Assembly: GCA_003451645.1 (NCBI GenBank) | Contig: DMER01000243.1 | Location: 1 to 11,135 of the forward strand | DNA length: 11,135 nucleotides | Reading direction: 5' to 3' | Origin: Alphaproteobacteria bacterium | GTDB taxonomy: Bacteria; Pseudomonadota; Alphaproteobacteria; Micropepsales; Micropepsaceae | Part shown: piece after piece, positions 1-6,354 of the stretch | How positions within the stretch are numbered: the stretch's first letter is position 1 | Layout of the letters: the number at the start of each line of letters is the position of its first letter | Program-made: the position numbers and the translations under genes | The notes under the pieces: model-generated | Databases searched by the model: none | What the model was told of the DNA's origin: nothing | What the model saw: the letters and a program-made list of their open reading frames with translations, nothing else

Positions 1-298
1 GAGCCAGGCCGCTTAGATCGAGATCGTGCACGTAATCGAGATAGGGCGCGGGGTCGATCCCATGCACGGCCATCAAGCCGTTCAAGGTGGTGCCATAGGC
101 TTGGTAGTATTGCTTTTGGAGGACGCGCGCCTCCTCGACAGGGACCTCAAGCAGGCGGGCAACGTATTCCGACATCCGACGGTCGATCTGCGCGAACAGA
201 TTGGAGTGTGCCGGGTAGAGCGTGTTGTCCAAATCGAACACCCAGGCATCGGTCGATGCAAAGGCACGCGTCAGTTGCGCTTTTGATAATCCATCCAT
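1..298 (-). CDS. Pyrimidine 5'-nucleotidase, HAD superfamily (partial, N-terminal 99 residues)
   Basis: This is the N-terminal part of a haloacid dehalogenase-like phosphatase; the gene continues beyond the left edge. The visible 99 residues contain HAD motif I, FDLDNTLYP at residues 21-29. Its two aspartates (D22 nucleophile, D24 acid/base) are the catalytic pair of the superfamily. The DLDNTLYP form, followed by a helical cap beginning 'FAQIDRRMSEYVARLL', is typical of the bacterial/fungal pyrimidine 5'-nucleotidase (SDT1/PPM1-like) subgroup. These enzymes dephosphorylate pyrimidine mononucleotides in the cytoplasm. The ATG at 298 is the only start I see in frame just before motif I, and its ribosome site is weak. 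The gene diverges from the PAS-GGDEF gene. Family assignment is firm; the exact substrate is inferred. Confidence 0.85.
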   Translation of the reverse strand, partial: MDGLSKAQLTRAFASTDAWVFDLDNTLYPAHSNLFAQIDRRMSEYVARLLEVPVEEARVLQKQYYQAYGTTLNGLMAVHGIDPAPYLDYVHDLDLSGLA

Positions 299-375
299 GA
301 TGCGCTTCGCATACACGGGCGCATGCGGCCTGACAATCGTTGTGGCGGCGAATTGAAACACATGGGTGACCGGTC

Positions 376-391
376 TTAACGAGCCGTTAAC
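376..391 (+). promoter_or_regulatory. CtrA-type binding site, TTAA-N7-TTAAC
   Basis: The sequence reads TTAA (376-379), seven bases CGAGCCG, then TTAA (387-390) and C. This matches the full CtrA consensus TTAA-N7-TTAA of Alphaproteobacteria exactly. It is close to a palindrome, so either strand could be read. It lies 74 nt before the ATG at 465 and 78 nt before the divergent nucleotidase start at 298. Expected role: phosphorylated CtrA activating, or less likely repressing, the PAS-GGDEF/DUF2336 pair. Binding itself is inferred. Confidence 0.6.
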
Positions 392-400
392 GGGTGGCCC

Positions 401-415
401 CTCACAAAGTGTGAG
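401..415. repeat. Short inverted repeat next to the CtrA box
   Basis: CTCACA at 401-406 and TGTGAG at 410-415 form a perfect 6-bp dyad around AAG. It could be a half-site pair for a dimeric regulator or a small hairpin in the 5' leader of the PAS-GGDEF transcript. Arms this short can arise by chance, so confidence in a function is low. Confidence 0.25.
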
Positions 416-464
416 AGTGCCTATCGGGGCCAAGTCTCTTGATGGTCCGAACGAGGTTGCACGC

Positions 465-2165
465 ATGCAAGCCAACGCCGCGCCAGATGCCTCATACCCT
501 GAAGCGGACGCAGCCCTTGCCGAGGACGCGCGGCTGCACACCGCTCAACTAATCCGTGGCTATGATGGACTGGCCTGGTGCCTTTCGGCGTCCGGAGACA
601 TTGTTGCCCAGTCAGCCGGTGCGGCCGGGCTTTTGGAGGACGAGACTTCGGCTGCCCTGATGCGTGCTTTGGCGGCGGACGCACTCAGCCTGGGTGAAAT
701 CAAGTCAGGCCACTTCACGCCTGACGTGCAGCCAAAGCATGGCTCGGGCCAGGGCCCTCGCCGCTTTGAAGTCTTGGCCATTCCAGGCGCGGGGGAGGTC
801 ATGCTCATTGCGCGAGACACCTCCAGCGAAGCCAATTTGATCGCGATGCTCAAGGCCTCGCGTGCGCTGTTCCGTGATGTGGCGATGTGCAATCCCGACT
901 TCGCTTTTGAGGTGGATGCGGCGGGGCAACTCACCTGGGTGAGCCCCCATGGCGGTTTCGGCTACCGGCCGGAGGAATTGGTGGGGGCCCCGGCTGCACA
1001 ATTGCTAAAGCGGGGTGGTGAGGAGGGCCTGGACCCCTTCGCCTCGCGCACTGTTTTGGAGCGGCAGGGCGCTAGGTTCGCGGGCGCATCAGGGGAGACC
1101 CGGACCGTCGAAATCTCGGCCGTGCCAGTCATCAATGCTGTAGGCACCTGGAAAGGCGTGCGCGGGGTCGCGAAGGACGTGACCGAAACGCGGCGCCAGA
1201 TCAATCAAGCGCTGCTTCACAACGACATTGTCGCAGCGATGCAAGCAGCCCCGGATGGCGAGGCGATGCTTTCGCGGATTGCGACCTTGTCCGCGCAAGT
1301 GTGTGGAGCAGAGGCCGCGTGGATCAAGCCGTTGCGCGGCGATCTCATCGCCGCTTGCGCGCAGCCGCATCCCCCGTGTGACCTCTTGCACGATATTGCG
1401 GAGCGCGCAGTCAGGGACGCCAGTGATCAGCCGCTCATTTTTTCGTCCGGCACATGGTCAGGGTTGGCTTTGCCGGTTCCGGCAGCGCAGCAAGGATGGG
1501 GCGCCATCCTGATCGCCAGCGCTTGTCCCTCGGCCGTGTTGGACATGGACGTGCTCAGCACCTTGCGAGCGGCCCAAGGCCATTTGGGTCTGGCCCTCGC
1601 GCAGCATGATCTCTTGGCGAAACTGCAGGCACAGGCGGACACGGATCCGGTCACAGGCTTGGCCAATGAGACCGCCTTCAAGCGCGATTTCGCCAATCGC
1701 TTGCGTGGCGGCAAGACAGGTGTCCTGGCACTAATGCGGTGCGACTATGTGAAGGCGATTGGAGACAGCCTGGGCCAGGACGCTGCGGACCGGTTCCTGC
1801 GCGGTGTCGCAGTCGCGCTTAAAGAGGCGTTGCCTGTTGGTGGGGGCGCCAGCCGCTTGCGCCATGATGAGTTCGCCTTCTTCCTTGCAGGGATGGACTT
1901 GGCTTCGGCATCTCAGCGCATCGATGCCATCATGAACCGGTTCAGCGGCATATCGCGGCAATTGGGCCTGGCATTGTCGGCCACGCCGCGAGTTGGGCTG
2001 GTGCCTGTCGAACCTGGTGCGTGCGATGCAGATACCGTTCTTGCGCGCGCATCGGTCGCGTTGCATACGGCAAAGCAAAACGGACGGACCCGCCCAGTGC
2101 CAATCCGGGCAAGTCTGGCGCCGGCGGCACAGGACACAGAGGTCCTGGCATGCTCCGGGCCATAA
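465..2165 (+). CDS. PAS/GAF sensor protein with degenerate, probably inactive GGDEF domain
   Basis: Predicted soluble signalling protein of 566 residues from the ATG at 465, which has GAGG 8 nt upstream. Starting at the GTG at 366 would give 599 residues but would place a CtrA box inside the gene. In 566-residue numbering, a weak PAS-like segment spans about 30-125 and a clearer PAS about 135-240, ending in a PAC-like 'GVRGVAKDVTETR'. A GAF-like region follows at about 250-385, then a GGDEF domain at about 392-545 opening with DPVTGLAN. The GGDEF signature reads RHDEF at 466-470. The stretch normally D-x-D-x-F-K-x-x-N-D reads R-C-D-Y-V-K-A-I-G-D, so the first metal-binding Asp is Arg and the guanine-contacting Asn is Gly. 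No RxxD inhibitory site precedes the motif. Diguanylate cyclase activity is therefore unlikely; a regulatory or binding role is more plausible. No transmembrane segment was seen. It is translationally coupled to the DUF2336 gene. Confidence 0.85.
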   Translation: MQANAAPDASYPEADAALAEDARLHTAQLIRGYDGLAWCLSASGDIVAQSAGAAGLLEDETSAALMRALAADALSLGEIKSGHFTPDVQPKHGSGQGPRRFEVLAIPGAGEVMLIARDTSSEANLIAMLKASRALFRDVAMCNPDFAFEVDAAGQLTWVSPHGGFGYRPEELVGAPAAQLLKRGGEEGLDPFASRTVLERQGARFAGASGETRTVEISAVPVINAVGTWKGVRGVAKDVTETRRQINQALLHNDIVAAMQAAPDGEAMLSRIATLSAQVCGAEAAWIKPLRGDLIAACAQPHPPCDLLHDIAERAVRDASDQPLIFSSGTWSGLALPVPAAQQGWGAILIASACPSAVLDMDVLSTLRAAQGHLGLALAQHDLLAKLQAQADTDPVTGLANETAFKRDFANRLRGGKTGVLALMRCDYVKAIGDSLGQDAADRFLRGVAVALKEALPVGGGASRLRHDEFAFFLAGMDLASASQRIDAIMNRFSGISRQLGLALSATPRVGLVPVEPGACDADTVLARASVALHTAKQNGRTRPVPIRASLAPAAQDTEVLACSGP

Positions 2166-3271
2166 TTGGAGCCTTCTCCGGCAGGCCGCAAAACGCAGCC
2201 ATAACCACAACCCGGCGATATGAGCGTACTAAGGGCTCATCCTTTGCTGAGGAGGCCCTGTCGGCGCCAGAGGAACTCAGTCAGAAAATCCAGGCGCTAC
2301 TGCCCGGGTTGACGTCCGAGGAGACCTGCCGCCTTCGCCAAGCGGCGCTGGAGTTGCTCGATGCGATGGCGCGCGATGTCTGCCCGCGCGTGCGGGCCAT
2401 CCTTGCAGAGGAAATCAAGGCGTGCCCGCATATCCCGCGTCACTTGGCCTTGACGCTGGCGCGGGATATGGAGACGCAAGTCGCGGCGCCTATTCTGGAA
2501 TACTCGCCACTCTTGAATGAATTCGACCTGTTGGAGATTATCGCGGGCGCCCACGCCCAGGGCGCTTTGCAAGCCATTGCCCGGCGAAGGAAACTCTCGC
2601 CCGCGGTCTCTCATGCCATTGCCGAGACGGTGGACGTCCCAGCGGTTGCCGCTCTGTTGAGCAATCCCGATGCCATGATCCGGGCGGAGACGCTCGATCT
2701 GCTGGTCGCCAGCGCCCGCCATCACTTGGCCTGGCATGCGCCGCTGGTGGCGCATCCGGACTTGTCACTGCGGGCGATTTTGCGGGTAGCGAATTTTGTG
2801 AGTGCGCAGCTTTTGGCGCAGCTTGGACAGCGCCCCGGCCTGGACGAGGCAACCGCGTTGATCTTGCGCCAGCGTCTGCAGGAGCGGCTTAAGCAAGAAG
2901 GCGTGTTTACGGCAGAGACCGCCGATCATGCAGCGATCATTCAGAAGGCCTTGGCGAAAGGTGTTTTGGATGAAGACTTTGTGATGGAGGCGGTGGAGCG
3001 CGGCGATCGGGACCTTGTGATGTATGCCTTGGCCGCGCTCATCAAAATGCCAGTCGGCACCGTCGACAAGATGCTAGGGTCCCGCAGTGGCAAGGTGATG
3101 ATGGCGCTGGCGTGGCGGGCGGGTCTGTCCGCGAGGCTTGGCCTGAAACTTCAGCTCTTGGTCGCCAATTTGCCAGCCCAGCAGCGGCTCTTGCCCCGCA
3201 ACGGCTCGGACTTCCCGCTGTCTGCGGATGAGATGCGGTGGCACTTGGACTATTTCCAAGCGCCATCTTGA
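2150..3271 (+). CDS. DUF2336 family protein
   Basis: A 373-residue, mostly helical protein that I recognise as DUF2336, a family of unknown function found chiefly in Alphaproteobacteria. The family-like part starts at about residue 43 ('LSQKIQALLPGLT') and includes 'ACPHIPRHLALTLARDMETQVAAP' as two helices, then alternating helices such as 'LSPAVSHAIAETVDVPAVAALLSNPDAMI' that resemble HEAT-like repeats. The ATG at 2150 is chosen because AGAGG lies 7 nt before it and because it overlaps the stop of the preceding gene (TAA at 2163-2165). This arrangement implies coupled translation. The frame is open back to 2021, but that would add 43 residues lying entirely within the GGDEF gene. There is no signal peptide or membrane segment. 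A role as partner of the PAS-GGDEF protein is inferred from the coupling only. Confidence 0.85.
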   Translation: MLRAIIGAFSGRPQNAAITTTRRYERTKGSSFAEEALSAPEELSQKIQALLPGLTSEETCRLRQAALELLDAMARDVCPRVRAILAEEIKACPHIPRHLALTLARDMETQVAAPILEYSPLLNEFDLLEIIAGAHAQGALQAIARRRKLSPAVSHAIAETVDVPAVAALLSNPDAMIRAETLDLLVASARHHLAWHAPLVAHPDLSLRAILRVANFVSAQLLAQLGQRPGLDEATALILRQRLQERLKQEGVFTAETADHAAIIQKALAKGVLDEDFVMEAVERGDRDLVMYALAALIKMPVGTVDKMLGSRSGKVMMALAWRAGLSARLGLKLQLLVANLPAQQRLLPRNGSDFPLSADEMRWHLDYFQAPS

Positions 3272-3278
3272 TACGGGC

Positions 3279-3296
3279 GGCACGGATTACTGTGCC
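3279..3296. terminator. Possible hairpin between convergent genes
   Basis: GGCACGG and CTGTGCC form a 7-bp stem with one G-T pair and an ATTA loop. It lies in the 15-nt gap between the convergent DUF2336 and DUF1036 genes and reaches into the last codons of the latter. There is no T-run on either side, so a classical intrinsic terminator is not supported. It is listed because the location fits a bidirectional end. Confidence 0.25.
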
Positions 3297-4657
3297 ACAG
3301 GGGCGGGTGCGTTGGCGGCAGATTGCTGGGGACCGAAGCTGAAGACGGCACCTGGCCGCTCCAGCGTATCGATCGCGAGGAACCCTGTTTCCTCGCCGCC
3401 CCGGTTGCGGCATTCCACATCGCGGTCCATCTCGAACACGCTGTCCCGGGTGCAGAACATGTGCGGGCCGCCCCATACGCCCTTAGATGAGGCCTTCTCG
3501 CTCGTTGCATGCGCATAGAAGTAACGTTGCGTCAGGCGATCCTTGATGACCTTTTCACATTGATTGGCCTGGATGCGCCACCAGCCGCGGCTGAGGCGCC
3601 GTTCGCCCTCAACTTGGCCCAAGGCGACCCACAAGGGTGCAGGGCTGCGGTTGCAGAAGGTCAAGCCAACCTGGCTTTGTTGTTTGGCGGCCTCTGCGAG
3701 CAGTTTGACATAGGTCTGCATCACGTCTTCGTCCGCAGGGTAGCCCAATTGCGTGCGGGCGCCGGCGACCACTTGCTGAAACCCTGCTCCCGCGTCCCCG
3801 TTGATCGCCCCTTCATAGAGGCCAAGGTCAAAGAGGATGCGCTGAACACCAGCGGCGCGGGCGGCCTCAAGGGTCTTGAGGGCGGCACTCTCGACCAAGG
3901 TCGTCTTCCAGGACGGGCGCCCGCCTGTTTCGATGCGCGCAAAGCCTTGCAGTTCGAGCCCCTTGCCACAGAGACCTGTTTCATCCGTGCTCGCCTGGAA
4001 TTGGCCGCGCCCGACACAGAGCTGGTGATTGCCGCCCCACACCCGCGTTGGGCCGCGATGAATGAAGTGCGTCTTGGCAAAGGTATAATGGGGCGTCGCC
4101 ATCAGCTTGCCTTTGATGATGGACTTGCAATCACCGGGATAGATTGTCCACCAGCCCCGCGTGCGCCATTGCGCCTGATCCCGCAATCCAAGCGCCACGT
4201 TCACGGAGAAAGAGGTGCGGTTGCAAAACTCATAGTCCTCCTTGGCGTCCGTCGGCTGGGAAGATGCCTCTTCCTTAGTTTCGGCAGGCGGTGCCGCGCG
4301 CTTCGCGCGGGCAGGAGGCACCCGGATGACTTGCGGCGCGGGCTGAATCTCTGGGACCGCCTCGGCCGGCGTTGCTGCGGATGCCGCGGCCGGTGTCTCG
4401 TTGGCAGGCGCCGGTTGCGCCTTGGGCGGACGAACGCGGATGATCTTTGGCTTGGGCGGCGGTTCCGGCTCATCCGCGACGGGGCGCATTTCTTTGCGCC
4501 GCGGGGCTTCGCCTTCAGGTGTTACAGGAATGAGGCGCGGCTGGGTGCCCTGATCCTGCTGCGCCAATGCAGCGCCGCTCCCGCCTGCAAGCAGCAAGCA
4601 GACCGAAACAACAGCGCCGCGCACGAGAATGGTCAACACTAGGCGTTCGTCCCACAC
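3287..4657 (-). CDS. Secreted protein with two DUF1036 domains
   Basis: A 456-residue exported protein of unknown function. Residues 8-32 form a hydrophobic signal segment ending in an ALA-QQ cleavage-like site. A proline/alanine-rich linker follows to about 140 and contains a repeated 'IIRVRPP/VIRVPPA' motif. DUF1036 occurs twice, at about 143-243 and 333-430. Both copies share 'FCNR...VALG', 'RGWW.I', a Cys before a '+.IK' motif, and 'VWGG.H..C'. Each copy has four cysteines (145, 177, 214, 230 and 335, 367, 402, 416) that could form disulfides in the periplasm. Between the domains, residues 269-306 ('GVQRILFDLGLYEGAINGD') resemble a peptidoglycan-binding type 1 repeat. The start is uncertain: GTG at 4657 gives the longest form without a clear ribosome site, and GTG at 4639 is an alternative. 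It follows argB by 25 nt and is probably cotranscribed with it. Confidence 0.8.
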   Translation of the reverse strand: MWDERLVLTILVRGAVVSVCLLLAGGSGAALAQQDQGTQPRLIPVTPEGEAPRRKEMRPVADEPEPPPKPKIIRVRPPKAQPAPANETPAAASAATPAEAVPEIQPAPQVIRVPPARAKRAAPPAETKEEASSQPTDAKEDYEFCNRTSFSVNVALGLRDQAQWRTRGWWTIYPGDCKSIIKGKLMATPHYTFAKTHFIHRGPTRVWGGNHQLCVGRGQFQASTDETGLCGKGLELQGFARIETGGRPSWKTTLVESAALKTLEAARAAGVQRILFDLGLYEGAINGDAGAGFQQVVAGARTQLGYPADEDVMQTYVKLLAEAAKQQSQVGLTFCNRSPAPLWVALGQVEGERRLSRGWWRIQANQCEKVIKDRLTQRYFYAHATSEKASSKGVWGGPHMFCTRDSVFEMDRDVECRNRGGEETGFLAIDTLERPGAVFSFGPQQSAANAPAPVAQ

Positions 4658-4682
4658 GCAAGATCAAGGTCAGCAGGCACGT

Positions 4683-5639
4683 CTAAAGCGTAAACTGCCG
4701 CCGGATAATGGTCCCTGCGCCGTGTTCTGTGAAGAGCTCAATCAGCAAAACATGCGGGATACGGCCATCGAGGATCACGGCGGCCTCGACACCTTTTTCC
4801 ACAGCGTCGATGCAGGTTTCAACCTTGGGGATCATACCCTTAGAAATTGTGCCGTCGGCAATAAGCGCTTTCGCCTGCTCAACCGAGAGTTCCGGAATGA
4901 GATTGCGGTCCTTGTCCAGCACACCCGCAACATCCGTCAGGAGAAAGAGACGGTCGGCGCGCATGGCGCTGGCCACCGCGCCTGCGACCGTGTCCGCATT
5001 GATGTTGTAGGTCTCGCCCTTGGCGCCCACGCCAATCGGAGCGATGACAGCGATCATGTCGGATTTGACAATGGTGTCGACGACGGCCGTGTTGATCACG
5101 TCAGGCTCGCCCACGAAGCCCAAATCAAGCTCTTCGCGCTGGCCCGTTTGCGGGTTGAGGCGCGTCTTGTTGAGCTTCTTGGCGACGATTAAATGGCCGT
5201 CCTTGCCCGAGACGCCAACCGCCTTGCCGCCTGCGGCCGTAATGGCATTGACGATCTGCTTGTTGATGGAGCCAGCCAGCACCATCTCCACAATGTCGAT
5301 GGCGGCCTGGTCCGTGTAGCGCAAGCCATCGACAAAATGCGATGGAATCTTGAGCCGATCGAGCATTGCGCCAATCTGCGGCCCCCCGCCATGCACGACT
5401 ACCGGGTCAATGCCCGTTTGGCGCATCAACACGATGTCTTGGGCGAAGTGTTCCGCCACGCCCTCCTCACCCATAGCATTGCCGCCATATTTGACTACGA
5501 CCTTCTTTTGGTCATAGCGCAGGATGTGCGGCAGCGCCTCGGTCAGCGTGCGGGCGGTCGAGCGCCATTTGGCAAGGGTGCGCAAAGATTGCACGCGCTC
5601 ATCGCGGCCTTGAGCGTGGTCTTCATTATTGGCGGCCAT
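4683..5639 (-). CDS. argB: Acetylglutamate kinase
   Basis: Cytoplasmic enzyme that phosphorylates N-acetyl-L-glutamate with ATP, the second step of arginine biosynthesis. The 318-residue protein shows the amino-acid kinase fold signatures: [10 protein letters not shown] at 47-56 with catalytic K50, [10 protein letters not shown] at 81-90, the acetylglutamate-binding R108, YNINAD at 211-216, and K272 in the GMIPK segment. An extra N-terminal helix of about 40 residues precedes the fold. With the C-terminal '[10 protein letters not shown]' (301-310), it matches the hexameric arginine-inhibited type, so feedback by arginine is likely (inference from family features). The ATG at 5639 has GGAG 5 nt upstream. 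It lies 30 nt after engB and 25 nt before the DUF1036 gene on the same strand, so it is probably part of one transcript. Confidence 0.96.
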   Translation of the reverse strand: MAANNEDHAQGRDERVQSLRTLAKWRSTARTLTEALPHILRYDQKKVVVKYGGNAMGEEGVAEHFAQDIVLMRQTGIDPVVVHGGGPQIGAMLDRLKIPSHFVDGLRYTDQAAIDIVEMVLAGSINKQIVNAITAAGGKAVGVSGKDGHLIVAKKLNKTRLNPQTGQREELDLGFVGEPDVINTAVVDTIVKSDMIAVIAPIGVGAKGETYNINADTVAGAVASAMRADRLFLLTDVAGVLDKDRNLIPELSVEQAKALIADGTISKGMIPKVETCIDAVEKGVEAAVILDGRIPHVLLIELFTEHGAGTIIRRQFTL

Positions 5640-5669
5640 TGGGGCTCCAGTGGAAATTCACGCCCAAGC

Positions 5670-6344
5670 CTATACGGCGCTGGCTGCTAAGACCGCAAGA
5701 TGCGCGCGCAACTCGGCAATTCCAAGGCCGTGCTCGGACGAGGTTAGCAGCACCAAGGGATAGGCTGCGGGGTGCTTGGCCGCAATGGCACTGGCGTTGC
5801 GGGTGGCGGCGGCTTGTTCGGCCACTGACAATTTGTCGGCTTTGGTCAGGACAACAAGATAGGACTGTGCGGCCTGATCGAGCATGCGCATCATCTCGCG
5901 GTCATTGGGCTTGATCCCGTGCCGGGCATCAATGAGCAGGCAGATACGGGCAAGGGCCGCCCGCCCCCGCAAATAGGCGGTGATCAGCTTCTGCCACTGG
6001 GCGGACATGGCCTTGGGCGCTTTGGCATAGCCATAGCCGGGCAGGTCCACGAGCATGAGCTTGCCGCCCAAATCGAAAAAGTTGATCTCCCGGGTCCGCC
6101 CCGGGGTGACCGATACGCGCGCCAGGGCTGTGTGACCGGTGACTGCATTGAGCAGGCTCGACTTGCCGACATTGGAGCGGCCGATAAAGGCGATCTCGGG
6201 CAGAGCATGTGCGGGCAATTGCGGCAGGCTCGCCACGCCGGTCACAAAGGTGCAGGGCAAGCCAAAGAGCCTGCGGCCGCTCTCCAGCGCCTCTGGCGTG
6301 AAGGGGGCGGGCGCATCCTCCTGCGTTTGGGTCACCGCCACCAT
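5670..6344 (-). CDS. engB: Ribosome biogenesis GTP-binding protein YihA/YsxC (EngB)
   Basis: A small TRAFAC-class GTPase that acts in the cytoplasm in assembly of the large ribosomal subunit. The 224-residue length is usual for the family. All nucleotide motifs are visible: G1 GRSNVGKSS at 55-63, G2 region TPGRTREINFF at 80-90 (T80), G3 DLPGYGYAKAP at 100-110, G4 TKAD at 167-170, and G5 TSSEHGLG at 201-208. The 'DLPGYGYAK' and 'PGRTREINFF' stretches are diagnostic for EngB. The ATG at 6344 lies 10 nt after the yidC stop. Its ribosome site is weak, which suggests translation linked to yidC. An argB gene following engB fits the alphaproteobacterial order. Confidence 0.96.
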   Translation of the reverse strand: MVAVTQTQEDAPAPFTPEALESGRRLFGLPCTFVTGVASLPQLPAHALPEIAFIGRSNVGKSSLLNAVTGHTALARVSVTPGRTREINFFDLGGKLMLVDLPGYGYAKAPKAMSAQWQKLITAYLRGRAALARICLLIDARHGIKPNDREMMRMLDQAAQSYLVVLTKADKLSVAEQAAATRNASAIAAKHPAAYPLVLLTSSEHGLGIAELRAHLAVLAASAV

Positions 6345-6354
6345 GGGCTTGGCG

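Larger units (their letters stand above)
299..464. other. Divergent intergenic region between the nucleotidase and PAS-GGDEF genes
   Basis: This 166-nt stretch separates two divergently read genes if the downstream start is taken at 465. It holds a CtrA-type box at 376-391 and, 10 nt further on, a short dyad at 401-415 (CTCACA, 3-nt spacer, TGTGAG). A GTG at 366 would open the downstream frame earlier, but the CtrA box would then lie inside the coding region, so I treat the stretch as regulatory. No convincing sigma70 -35/-10 pair was seen for either gene. Confidence 0.6.

Noticed and set aside
366..464. N-terminal extension of the PAS-GGDEF protein from the GTG at 366
   Set aside because: The stretch contains a perfect CtrA box, has no ribosome site before the GTG, and the ATG at 465 has a well-placed GAGG.
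2021..2149. Longer DUF2336 protein starting within the GGDEF gene
   Set aside because: The extra 43 residues lie wholly inside another gene. The ATG at 2150 has AGAGG at 7 nt and the typical short overlap of coupled genes.
3509..4642. Long plus-strand open frame (377 residues) opposite the DUF1036 gene
   Set aside because: The translation has no recognisable domain and is Arg/Leu/Gly-rich in the way of GC-rich antisense frames. The minus-strand frame has two clear DUF1036 domains and a signal peptide.
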